From Rubritepida sp. (lineage in GTDB: Bacteria; Pseudomonadota; Alphaproteobacteria; Acetobacterales; Acetobacteraceae): DNA of 19,755 nt. The position numbers and the translations under genes were made by a program. How positions within the stretch are numbered: position 1 is the stretch's first letter; each line of letters opens with the position of its first letter. Shown here one piece after another: positions 7,907 to 14,800 of this stretch. The DNA lies in contig JACMRO010000459.1 of assembly GCA_014376425.1 (NCBI GenBank), forward strand, positions 1 to 19,755. The letters are read 5' to 3'. The notes beneath the pieces were generated by a model that was not told where the DNA came from, ran no database searches, and saw only the letters and a list, made by a program, of their open reading frames with translations.

Positions 7907-8124
7907 GACTACCCTCCGGGTGGCGTCCTGGCGAAAAGCGACTGCGCGAGTGTCGCACCCTGAATGAAGGCGGTCCAACGTATTTCTGTGCAGGAGGGGA
8001 AATTGACGCCGGACGGGATGACAAGCGCGTGGGCCAGGCGTCTCCCATCCAGATCACCTCTGCCCTATGTTGGCGCCTGGCGGGCTGGTCCTCAGCCGAA
8101 GCCGACCACAGGGAGCTTGTGCTG
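7907..8124. other. Divergent intergenic region
   Basis: These 218 bases separate the 421-residue hypothetical gene (minus) from the YCII operon (plus) and should hold both promoters. A TTGACG at 8003-8008 resembles a -35 box, but nothing like a -10 follows at the right distance; TATGTT near 8067 lacks a partner. Ribosome binding sites are visible at both ends (GGAGGG for the minus gene, GGGAG at 8111-8115 for the plus gene). No repeats or RNA genes were seen. Confidence 0.5.
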
Positions 8125-8760
8125 ATGGGATACGCGATCCTCGCATTCGACGGCACCGACCCATCGCTTCGCATAGCCGCGCGCGAGCGGCACATGGAGG
8201 TCATCACCCGCTGGGCGGTGGACGGCCGCCTCGCGCTTGGCGTGCCGCTCTTCGATGCGGCCTGGCAGCCGGTCGGTTCGCTGATGATCCTGAACGTGCC
8301 GGACGAGACACATGTGAAGGAGTATATCGCGGAAGAACCCTTCGCGCGCGAAGGCGTCTGGTCACGCTTCGAGGCGCTGCCCTTCACCATCGCGACGCTG
8401 CCCTATACGCCCTTGCCGCAACCCGGGGCGCCCGTCAGCGCCAGCCGCACCCACACCATCAGCATCGGCCGCGACGGCACCGACCCCGGTGCGGCGGAGC
8501 GCCGTGCCGCCGCGCGGGCGGCGCATCTGGCGCGAGTCACGCCGGCGGCCGAGGCGGGGTTGCTGGCGCTGGGCGGGGCGCTGACGCAGGGCGTGCGGAT
8601 GGTCGGCTCGATCGCGGTGACGGCGCATGACAGCGATGCCGCGGCCGCGGCCTGGTGGGCCGAGGACCCATACATCACCGGCGATGTGTGGCGCGATGTG
8701 ACCCGCTACGGCACGCGGATGGTGGGGCTGCCCTATGCCAAACTGCCGGGTGCGGCGTGA
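8125..8760 (+). CDS. Tandem YCII-domain protein
   Basis: This 211-residue protein holds two YCII-type ferredoxin-like alpha+beta domains. The first (about residues 1-95) has the family pattern YAILAFDGTD, RHMEVI (H23) and VGSLMILNVPD followed by FAREGVW. The second (about 108-208) repeats it: HTISIGRDGTDP, AHLARVTPAAEAG, MVGSIAVTAHD and ITGDVWRDV. YCII proteins include dehalogenase-like enzymes (TftG acts on a chlorinated hydroquinol) and many of unknown role; the usual length is about 95-100 residues, so this is a fused or internally duplicated form. ATG 8125 is preferred because GGGAG lies nine bases upstream; the frame is open back to 8029. Its stop overlaps the GTG of the next gene (GTGA), implying translational coupling. 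Confidence 0.8.
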   Translation: MGYAILAFDGTDPSLRIAARERHMEVITRWAVDGRLALGVPLFDAAWQPVGSLMILNVPDETHVKEYIAEEPFAREGVWSRFEALPFTIATLPYTPLPQPGAPVSASRTHTISIGRDGTDPGAAERRAAARAAHLARVTPAAEAGLLALGGALTQGVRMVGSIAVTAHDSDAAAAAWWAEDPYITGDVWRDVTRYGTRMVGLPYAKLPGAA

Positions 8761-9134
8761 TCGAATACGCCGACGCCTCGCCCGAGATCCGCGCCGTCTA
8801 TGACGACATCATGGCCACTCGCAGCCTGACGGACGTCAACAATTTCTGGAAGGCGCTGGCGACCCATCCGCCGACCCTGGCGAGGACCTGGGCGAGCCTG
8901 AAGCAAGTGATGGCGCCCGGCGCGCTGAGCCCGGTCATGAAGGAAATGCTCTATCTGGCGGCGTCTTCCGCCGCCGGCTGCCAATACTGCATCGCCAGCC
9001 ACACCGCGGCCGCGCGGGCGAAGGGCATGGATGACGCCATGCATGGCGAGTTGCTGGCGGTGCTGGGCATGGCGGCAGAGACCAACCGGCTGGCCGAGAC
9101 GCTTCGGGTGCCGATCGACCCAGCATTCGGGTGA
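8757..9134 (+). CDS. AhpD-like / carboxymuconolactone decarboxylase family protein
   Basis: This 125-residue helical protein is of the CMD/AhpD fold. The redox motif GCQYCIASH gives C75, C78 and H82, the CxxC...H set used in AhpD-type peroxidase proton relay; true decarboxylases of the family lack it. It probably works as a small thiol-dependent peroxidase or disulfide reductase in the cytosol; the partner is unknown. The start is a GTG at 8757 inside the stop of the YCII gene (GTGA), chosen because homologous sequence (VIEYADASPEIRAVYDDI) begins exactly there. The end overlaps the next GTG in the same way at 9131-9134. The context suggests joint detoxification or metabolism of an unknown compound with the YCII protein. 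Confidence 0.85.
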   Translation: MIEYADASPEIRAVYDDIMATRSLTDVNNFWKALATHPPTLARTWASLKQVMAPGALSPVMKEMLYLAASSAAGCQYCIASHTAAARAKGMDDAMHGELLAVLGMAAETNRLAETLRVPIDPAFG

Positions 9135-10003
9135 GCGCCGGCACGCTGGCGGGCTGCGGCGCGCTGGTGCTGTGGGCTTTCCTGGCGGTGCTGGCACGGG
9201 GCGCCGCGGGCTTGCCGCCGTTGCAGCTGACGGCGATGGCGTTTGTCGTCGCCGGGGTGGGCGGGCTCGGGGTGGTGGCGGCGCGGGGCCGGCTTTCGGC
9301 GCTGCGGCAGCCGCCTCTGGTCTGGGCGCATGGGGTAGGCGGGTTGTTCGGCTATCACGCGCTGTATTTCGCCGCCCTGGCCTTCGCGCCGGCGGTCGAG
9401 GCCAATCTGCTGAACTACCTATGGCCGTTATTGATCGTGCTGTTCTCGGCGCCGCTGTTGGGGCTGCGGCTGGGGCCGTCGCGGCTGGGGGGGGTGGGGC
9501 TGGGCTTCGCGGGTTGTGCGCTGTTGCTGGGCGGGGGCGCGCGCTTCCCAGTGGATGCTTGGTTCGGCCTGGGTTGCGCGCTGGCGGCGGCGGTGGTCTG
9601 GGCGCTGTATTCGGTGCTGTCCAGGCGCCTGGCGGCGGTGCCGACCGATGCGGTGGCGGGCTTCTGCCTGGCTTCGGCGGGGTTGGCGGCGGTGGCGCAT
9701 CTGGCGCTGGAAACCAGCGTCATGCCGGATGGGCGCCAGGCGCTGGCGGCGCTGCTGCTGGGGCTGGGGCCGGTTGGTGCCGCATTCTTCCTGTGGGACC
9801 GCGGCATGAAGGCGGGCGACCCCCGCCTGCTGGGCAGCCTGGCCTATTCGGTGCCGGTGGCGAGCACGTTGTTGCTGGTGACGGCCGGCGAAGCAGCGTG
9901 GGAGCCGCGGCTACTTTGGGCGGTGGCGTTGGTGGCGGGCGGCGGCTGGCTGGCGGCGCGGGCGCAACCGCCGGAGGGTGCGCCGCCGGCCAACCGCCCA
10001 TAG
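9131..10003 (+). CDS. DMT-superfamily EamA transporter, YddG-like exporter
   Basis: The 290-residue inner-membrane protein is almost entirely hydrophobic, with about ten predicted transmembrane helices in two EamA repeats. Phrases such as FGYHALYFAALAFAPAVEAN, LLNYLWPLLIVLFSAPL and FFLWDRGMKAGDPRLLGS match the aromatic amino-acid exporter YddG group, though the substrate here may differ. It starts at GTG 9131, overlapping the AhpD-like stop by four bases, so it is translationally coupled. The next gene begins 11 bases after its stop. In the operon it would be the export step for whatever the enzymes produce or avoid. Base composition is extremely GC-rich here. Confidence 0.88.
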   Translation: MSAGTLAGCGALVLWAFLAVLARGAAGLPPLQLTAMAFVVAGVGGLGVVAARGRLSALRQPPLVWAHGVGGLFGYHALYFAALAFAPAVEANLLNYLWPLLIVLFSAPLLGLRLGPSRLGGVGLGFAGCALLLGGGARFPVDAWFGLGCALAAAVVWALYSVLSRRLAAVPTDAVAGFCLASAGLAAVAHLALETSVMPDGRQALAALLLGLGPVGAAFFLWDRGMKAGDPRLLGSLAYSVPVASTLLLVTAGEAAWEPRLLWAVALVAGGGWLAARAQPPEGAPPANRP

Positions 10004-10014
10004 GCTGCGCACCC

Positions 10015-10821
10015 ATGACGGAGCCCGCAAGCATGATCGAGATGGGCGATGCCCCGGGCGGCGCCGCCGGCGGTGCCCCTGGCGATTTCTCAGGCGGTGC
10101 TTGGCCGGCGACGCATCTCGCCACGCTGCCGGCGCGCATCGCCGCGCTGGACATGGCCGCCATCGGCACGGCGCTGAACGCCCGCGGCTGCGCCACCACC
10201 GGCCCGCTGCTGACACCGGCCGAATGCGCGGCGCTGGTGGCGCTTTACGACGGCGAGGATTTCAGGTCGCACATCATCATGGCCCGGCACGGCTTCGGCA
10301 GGGGCGAATACAAATACTTCGCGGACCCGCTGCCCGCGCCGGTGCGGTGGTTGCGCGAGGGGTTGTATGAAGTGCTGGCGCCGGTGGCGCGCGACTGGGC
10401 CAGGCGGATGGGGCGGCCGGGGGATTACCCCGCGCGGCACACCGCCTATGCCGCAGCCTGCCATGCCGCCGGCCAGACGAGGCCAACGCCATTATTGCTG
10501 CGATACGGTCCCGGCGACTACAATTGCCTGCATCAGGATCTGTATGGCGACCTGCACTTCCCGCTGCAGGCAGCCTTGCTGCTGACCAGCCCCGAAGACT
10601 TCGAAGGCGGTGAGTTCGTGCTGACCGAGCAGCGGCCGCGCATGCAAAGCCGTGCCGAGGTCGTGACGCTGCGCCAGGGCGAGGCGGTGATCTTCGCGGT
10701 CAATGAGCGCCCGGTGGCCGGCGCCCGCGGCGACTACCGCGTTAAACTTCGCCACGGCGTCAGCCGCCTGCGCACAGGCACCCGCCACACCCTGGGCGTG
10801 ATATTCCACGACGCCAAATAA
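10015..10821 (+). CDS. 2-oxoglutarate/Fe(II) oxygenase, PF09859 (former DUF2086) family
   Basis: The 268-residue protein matches the Oxygenase-NA family: MARHGFGRGEYKYFADPLP, CHAAGQTRPTPLLLRYGPGD, LHQDLYGDLHFPLQ, GGEFVLTEQRPRMQSR and HGVSRLRTGTRHTLGVIFHD. The iron ligands should be H173, D175 and H247, with an arginine near 254-257 for 2-oxoglutarate. Pfam describes the family as acting on damaged DNA, but I know of little direct proof. ATG 10015 gives a glycine/alanine-rich, probably disordered N-terminus; ATG 10033 is a good alternative, since GGAG at 10020-10023 sits nine bases before it. It is the last gene of the unit that starts at 8125, 11 bases behind the exporter, and converges on rpsO. 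Confidence 0.9.
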   Translation: MTEPASMIEMGDAPGGAAGGAPGDFSGGAWPATHLATLPARIAALDMAAIGTALNARGCATTGPLLTPAECAALVALYDGEDFRSHIIMARHGFGRGEYKYFADPLPAPVRWLREGLYEVLAPVARDWARRMGRPGDYPARHTAYAAACHAAGQTRPTPLLLRYGPGDYNCLHQDLYGDLHFPLQAALLLTSPEDFEGGEFVLTEQRPRMQSRAEVVTLRQGEAVIFAVNERPVAGARGDYRVKLRHGVSRLRTGTRHTLGVIFHDAK

Positions 10822-10840
10822 GCCGAAGGTGCAGGAAACT

Positions 10841-10860
10841 GGTCGACATACATGTCGACC
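10841..10860 (+). terminator. Perfect palindrome between convergent genes (possible terminator)
   Basis: Nine-base arms GGTCGACAT and ATGTCGACC are separated by AC, 20 bases after the oxygenase stop and 35 bases before the end of rpsO. The stem could terminate either transcript, but no T-run follows on either strand and the two-base loop is tight, so it might also be a protein-binding palindrome. Confidence 0.4.
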
Positions 10861-10873
10861 CTGCCGGGGTCTT

Positions 10874-10892
10874 CGAGGGGCAGAGCCCCTCG
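10874..10892 (-). terminator. Hairpin directly after rpsO (probable terminator or mRNA end)
   Basis: Arms CGAGGGGC and GCCCCTCG pair perfectly around a three-base loop, two bases beyond the rpsO stop on the minus strand. No U-tract follows, so it may act as a Rho-assisted end or a 3' stabiliser. A related GGGGC-NNN-GCCCC hairpin lies upstream of rpsO. Confidence 0.5.
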
Positions 10893-10894
10893 CT

Positions 10895-11164
10895 CTACCG
10901 CCGCAGCCCCAACCGCTGGATCAGCGAAGCATACCGCGCCTGGTCCTTGCGCTTGAGGTAATCCAGCAGCCCGCGCCGCTGCCCTACCATCACCAGCAAC
11001 CCGCGGCGCGAGTGGAAATCCTTCGCATGCGTCTTGAGATGTTCGGTCAGGTTGACGATGCGTTCGCTCATGATGGCGACCTGCACTTCGGGGCTACCAG
11101 TGTCGCCCGGCTTCTGGGCGTATTCGGTGATGACTTGAGCGCGACGCTCATCGGTGATCGACAT
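10895..11164 (-). CDS. rpsO: 30S ribosomal protein S15
   Basis: The 89-residue length is that of bacterial S15, a primary 16S rRNA binding protein of the 30S platform. The sequence MSITDERRAQVI, KPGDTGSPEVQVAIM, LTEHLKTHAKDFHSRRGLL and VGQRRGLLDYLKRKDQARY is diagnostic. ATG 11164 is preceded by AAGGA seven bases upstream (plus strand 11172-11176). It follows truB after 38 bases, so the two should be co-transcribed. A GGGGC hairpin lies between them and another just after the stop. pnp, which normally follows rpsO, is absent: the next gene is convergent. Confidence 0.98.
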   Translation of the reverse strand: MSITDERRAQVITEYAQKPGDTGSPEVQVAIMSERIVNLTEHLKTHAKDFHSRRGLLVMVGQRRGLLDYLKRKDQARYASLIQRLGLRR

Positions 11165-11184
11165 CGTGTGATCCTTGTGCCGGC

Positions 11185-11197
11185 GGGGCGGAGCCCC
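11185..11197 (-). promoter_or_regulatory. Hairpin in the rpsO leader
   Basis: GGGGC and GCCCC arms around a three-base loop lie in the 38-base truB-rpsO gap, eight bases ahead of the Shine-Dalgarno sequence of rpsO. S15 is known to repress its own translation through leader RNA structures that differ among bacteria; this element is a candidate, or simply a processing/attenuation hairpin. Short and GC-rich, so chance cannot be excluded. Confidence 0.3.
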
Positions 11198-11202
11198 TGG
11201 TT

Positions 11203-12159
11203 TCAGTGCCCGGTTTCGGTCGCTGCCATCAGGCGTTCGGGAAAACACATCCCGTCCTCCAGCCGGCAGAGCCCGACAAACCGTTCCCCTGCCATGGCGC
11301 GGATGATCCCGCCTGAGGGCGAGGCCGCGTCCGGAACCCGGCCCATGAATTCGACCAGGCTGATGGCCTGGCCGAATTGAAGGCGGGCGGCCTCTGCCTC
11401 GCTCATGGCCAGTGCCGGGATGTCGTCCAGCGCGGTCGTAAGCGGCAGCAGGAGGTCCAGTGAAGGGGGAGGCGTATCACCGGAAACCAGCAGGCTGTCC
11501 AGTGGCACGGCATGGGATTCCTTGAACGGCCCCACGGAGAGCCGGCGCAGGGCGGCGATGTGGCCGAGTGAGCCGACCGCCTTGGCCAGGTCGCGCGCCA
11601 GGGAGCGCATGTACACGCCCTTGCCGGACTGGACCTCGAAGATGGCGTGGTCGGCGTCCGGCCGATCGGTCAGCTCGAACTTGTCGACCCGGGCTGGCCG
11701 GGCTTCCAGCACCACGGTCTGGCCGTCGCGCGCCAGGTCGTAGGCACGGTCGCCATTGACCTTGATGGCGGAATAGATCGGCGGCACCTGCATGATGTCA
11801 CCGATGAAGGCGGGCAGGGCGGCGCGGATGGCGTCGTCGGTCGGGCGCGCATCGGTGGTCTCGGTCACCGCGCCGTCGGCGTCGTCGCTGTCCCGCGCCT
11901 CGCCGAATTTCAGCGTGAAGCGGTAGGTCTTGGTGCCGTCCATGACGTAGGGGACGGTCTTGGTGGCGGCGCCGAAGGCTACGGGCAGCAGGCCGGTGGC
12001 CAGTGGGTCCAGCGTGCCGCCATGGCCCGCCTTCTGCGCATCGAAGGCACGCTTCACTTTGTTGACCACGTCGGTGGAGCCGATCCCCGAGGGTTTGTCG
12101 ACGATCAGCCAGCCGTCAATCGGGCGGCCGCGGGGTTTCTTGCGGAATTGGCGGGGCAT
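11203..12159 (-). CDS. truB: tRNA pseudouridine(55) synthase
   Basis: TruB forms pseudouridine 55 in the T-loop of tRNAs and also helps them fold. The 318-residue protein has the entry motif GWLIVDKPSGIGSTDVVNKV, the catalytic motif GGTLDPLATGLLP with D51, then QVPPIYSAIKVNGDRAYDLAR and GVYMRSLARDLA. ATG 12159 is chosen because the family begins here; the frame is open further upstream only as non-coding sequence. It is the first gene of a truB-rpsO unit. In most proteobacteria rbfA precedes and pnp follows this pair; both are missing here. Confidence 0.97.
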   Translation of the reverse strand: MPRQFRKKPRGRPIDGWLIVDKPSGIGSTDVVNKVKRAFDAQKAGHGGTLDPLATGLLPVAFGAATKTVPYVMDGTKTYRFTLKFGEARDSDDADGAVTETTDARPTDDAIRAALPAFIGDIMQVPPIYSAIKVNGDRAYDLARDGQTVVLEARPARVDKFELTDRPDADHAIFEVQSGKGVYMRSLARDLAKAVGSLGHIAALRRLSVGPFKESHAVPLDSLLVSGDTPPPSLDLLLPLTTALDDIPALAMSEAEAARLQFGQAISLVEFMGRVPDAASPSGGIIRAMAGERFVGLCRLEDGMCFPERLMAATETGH

Positions 12160-12465
12160 GTGTTTTCGGTGCGTAGTGTGAGGGGGCGGGTTGTAGCGAT
12201 TGGCGGGATGGGCGCAAGCGCGCGGCCGGGCGCCATGTCGCCTCTCCTCCGGTTCGGCCGTGCGGCGGGATTGGTGGCCTGTGCCGTTCCGGTGTGCTGC
12301 GTTCATGCGACGGTGGCGAGACAGTGCCGCCTGGACCAGCAGCGGCACGCGAAAGGGCTGCGGTGGCGCTCTTGAAGACGGTGGCGTGCCCGGCGGCCCG
12401 CTCCCCGGCCACGAAGCAGCCGGCCGGGGCGACCGCCAGCAGCACTGCACTGCCTCGCAATCGCT
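12160..12465. other. Intergenic region upstream of truB
   Basis: This 306-base gap sits between truB and the PaiB-like gene, both on the minus strand. It should contain the truB promoter; a weak candidate is TTGCGC (plus 12212-12217) and TACAAC (plus 12190-12195) with 16-base spacing, read on the minus strand. Close to the PaiB-like stop, the minus strand at about 12460-12340 has GC-rich third codon positions and reads VAGERAAGHATVFKSATAAL, faintly like the C-terminal FKS region of ornithine cyclodeaminases. It may be a gene remnant. rbfA, expected here, is not present. Confidence 0.4.
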
Positions 12466-13071
12466 TCAGCCTCGCATGGCCGCTGCCAATGCACGGTCCC
12501 GCGCATCAGCCCGTGCCGCCAGGTCGGCCGCCGCCCCTTCGGCATCCGACGCCGCGCGGTTCTGGCTTAGCTTGCGCTTGCCGATCAGCCGCTCCACCCG
12601 CAGCACCACGCCGACGATTCCCTTGAGCTGGCCGGCCACGAATTCCGCCGGCGCGTCGTCCACGCTCCAGGGCTGGGCGCGGCTGGCCTCATGCGCATCC
12701 GTCAGCCCGGCCACGATCTCGCGCAGCCGCCCTCTATCCTGCACCACCTCGATGGGGCCATGCGCGTGCACCGCCTCGTAATTCCAGGTCGGCACCACGC
12801 GGTGGTGCTCGGCCTTGGAGGGGTAGCTGGAGGGCGAGACATAGCCCTCCACCCCCTGAAACACGGCCACGCCGCGCTCCAACCCCTGCCAATGCGGGTT
12901 GGCGCGCGCCAGATGGCCGATCACCAGGCCTGCGCGGTATTGCAGCGGCAGGTGGGTGATGACCGGCAGGCCGTCGGCGCCGTTGGAAACCAGCAGGCTG
13001 AGGCGCGCGGCCGCCATGATGCCGGCCAGGATGGCGGGGTCGTCTTCGCGGAAGGCGGGCGGAGTGTACAT
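12466..13071 (-). CDS. PaiB-like FMN-binding negative transcriptional regulator family protein
   Basis: The 201-residue protein belongs to the PaiB family, with a split-barrel flavin-binding fold. Diagnostic stretches are MYTPPAFREDDPA at the start, YVSPSSYPSK followed by VVPTWNYEAVHAHG in the centre, and QLKGIVGVVLRVERLIGKRK and LSQNR near the end. In Bacillus PaiB is reported to affect sporulation and protease genes; in proteobacteria the role is unclear and many members may be flavin-dependent enzymes rather than regulators. It is divergent from a LysE-type exporter with 83 bases between the starts, so the two could share control. The alanine-rich tail after LSQNR is typical. Confidence 0.9.
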   Translation of the reverse strand: MYTPPAFREDDPAILAGIMAAARLSLLVSNGADGLPVITHLPLQYRAGLVIGHLARANPHWQGLERGVAVFQGVEGYVSPSSYPSKAEHHRVVPTWNYEAVHAHGPIEVVQDRGRLREIVAGLTDAHEASRAQPWSVDDAPAEFVAGQLKGIVGVVLRVERLIGKRKLSQNRAASDAEGAAADLAARADARDRALAAAMRG

Positions 13072-13154
13072 GTGGACGATGCTAGCCAGTGGCCCGGGGG
13101 CTTGAAAGCGGTTGGGAATAGGTTAGTCATCCTGCCCTTCCTTGAGGCCCCGCC

Positions 13155-13775
13155 ATGCCGGCTCTCTCCGCCGCCCAGCTTGCCCTGCTGCCCGGCTTCG
13201 CGCTGTTCATCTTCGCGGGATCGGTGACGCCCGGGCCTAACAACATCATGATTCTGGCGTCCGGCGCCAATTTCGGCATCCGCCGCAGCCTGCCGCATCT
13301 GTGCGGCATCGCGATGGGCTTCGCCTTCATGCTGGCGGTGGTGGGGTTGGGGCTGGGCGCCGTGTTCCTGGCCAGCCCGGCGCTGCAGGCCGCGATGCGG
13401 GTGGCCGGCCTGGCCTACATCCTGTGGCTGGCCTGGCGCATCGCGACGGCCCAGGGGCTGGGCGAGGCCGGGGCCGCCCCCCAACCCCTGACCTTCGTGC
13501 AGGCAGCGCTGTTTCAGTGGGTCAACGTGAAGGCCTGGATGCTGGTGACAGGCGCCGTCGCTGTCCACACCGCGCCGGGCGAGGCGATGCTGCTGGCCGG
13601 GCCGGTGCTGGCGCTGATCTGCGTGGTGGTGAACCTGCCCAGTGTCGCGATCTGGCTGGTGCTCGGGGTCGGGCTGCGCCGGCTGCTGGCCAGGCCGGCA
13701 GCGCTGCGCGGCTTCAACCTCGCCATGGCGGCGCTGCTGGTGCTGAGCATCCTGCCCATGCTCCGCACCCCTTGA
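13155..13775 (+). CDS. LysE/RhtB-family amino-acid exporter
   Basis: The 206-residue inner-membrane protein has about six hydrophobic helices. The family signature is SVTPGPNNIMILASGANFGIRR near the N-terminus, followed by LPHLCGIAMGFAFML and, midway, FQWVNVKAWML. LysE/RhtB proteins export amino acids or their analogues by proton exchange; the substrate here is not predictable. ATG 13155 has a GAGG about seven bases upstream. It is divergent from the PaiB-like gene and followed by hslO after 32 bases on the same strand. Confidence 0.9.
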   Translation: MPALSAAQLALLPGFALFIFAGSVTPGPNNIMILASGANFGIRRSLPHLCGIAMGFAFMLAVVGLGLGAVFLASPALQAAMRVAGLAYILWLAWRIATAQGLGEAGAAPQPLTFVQAALFQWVNVKAWMLVTGAVAVHTAPGEAMLLAGPVLALICVVVNLPSVAIWLVLGVGLRRLLARPAALRGFNLAMAALLVLSILPMLRTP

Positions 13776-13807
13776 CGACACTGCCCTGCCATGCGCGCAA
13801 CAACCCG

Positions 13808-14800
13808 ATGCCGGACCCCATTACCGACCCTTTTCCCGACCCTGGGCCAGCCCCCCGGCCGGAAGCCATCCCTGACTTCCTCAACGCCGACCGTCCGCCG
13901 GTGCCCAACCTGGTCGTGCCCACCGCCGTCCAGCCCTTCCACCTGGCCGGGCGGCCGGTGCGCGGCCGGCTGATCCGGCTGGGCCCGCTGGCGGATGCGC
14001 TGCTATCGCGGCACGGCTACGCGCCGCCGGTGGCGCGGCTGGTTGGCCAGGCGATGGCGCTGACCGCGGGGCTGGCGGCGGCACTGAAATACCGCGGCAG
14101 CTTCTCGCTGCAGGCCAAGGGCGACAGCGTGGTGCCGATGCTGTTGGCCGACTGCACCGATGACGGCCAGCTGCGCGGCCAGGCCCGCGTCGACCACCCG
14201 GCACTGGCAACCCTGATGGAGGTGGACCACGATCCGCCCGCCGCCGGGCTGCTGGGGCGCGGCTACCTTGCCTTCACCTGCGACCAGGGGCCGGACATGG
14301 AGCGCTACCAGGGCATCGTGGCCATGGACGGCATCCACCTGGCCGATATGACCCAGAGTTATTTCCGCACCTCGGAACAGCTGCAGGCGCATGTCCGCCT
14401 GGCCTGCGCGCGCACCGAGGCCGGCTGGCGGGCCAGCGCGCTGATCCTGGAGCGTGTCGCAGGCGATGGCGGGCTGGGGGAGACCAGCGCCGAGGAGCAG
14501 GACGATGCCTGGAGCACCGCACTTGCCCTGGTCGGCACCCTGAAGGATGCGGAGATGCTGGACGACGCCCTGTCCGCGCCCCGGCTGTTGCATCTGCTGT
14601 TCCATGCCGAAGGGCTGGAGCTCGATCTGCCCCGGGCCCTGTCCTATGGCTGCCGTTGTTCCCGGGCCCGGCTGTCGGGCGTGCTGGCCGGCTTTTCCGA
14701 CGCCGATCTGACGGAGATGACGCAGGATGGCGCGATCACCATGACCTGCGAGTTCTGCAACTACGACTTCCGCTTCGCACCGGCGGAGGTGCGGCGGTGA
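13808..14800 (+). CDS. hslO: Hsp33 redox-regulated chaperone
   Basis: Hsp33 is a cytosolic holdase switched on by oxidative unfolding. The 330-residue protein ends with the zinc switch: C282 and C284 (CRC) and C314 and C317 (CEFC), the CxC...CxxC pattern. The body has LKYRGSFSLQAKGDSVVPML and MTQSYFRTSEQL, typical of the substrate-binding domain. ATG 13808 gives a proline-rich N-terminal extension (about 40 residues) common in alphaproteobacterial members; the ribosome binding site is weak. The stop overlaps the GTG of the DUF423 gene (GTGA), giving translational coupling. Confidence 0.95.
   Translation: MPDPITDPFPDPGPAPRPEAIPDFLNADRPPVPNLVVPTAVQPFHLAGRPVRGRLIRLGPLADALLSRHGYAPPVARLVGQAMALTAGLAAALKYRGSFSLQAKGDSVVPMLLADCTDDGQLRGQARVDHPALATLMEVDHDPPAAGLLGRGYLAFTCDQGPDMERYQGIVAMDGIHLADMTQSYFRTSEQLQAHVRLACARTEAGWRASALILERVAGDGGLGETSAEEQDDAWSTALALVGTLKDAEMLDDALSAPRLLHLLFHAEGLELDLPRALSYGCRCSRARLSGVLAGFSDADLTEMTQDGAITMTCEFCNYDFRFAPAEVRR

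Noticed and set aside
9031..10014. N-terminal extension of the oxygenase frame back to 9031
   Set aside because: It overlaps the exporter gene in another frame and is glycine-rich shadow sequence; homology starts after 10015.
13301..13807. N-terminal extension of hslO through the LysE-type gene
   Set aside because: The LysE-type protein is clearly real in the other frame, and Hsp33 homology begins after 13808.
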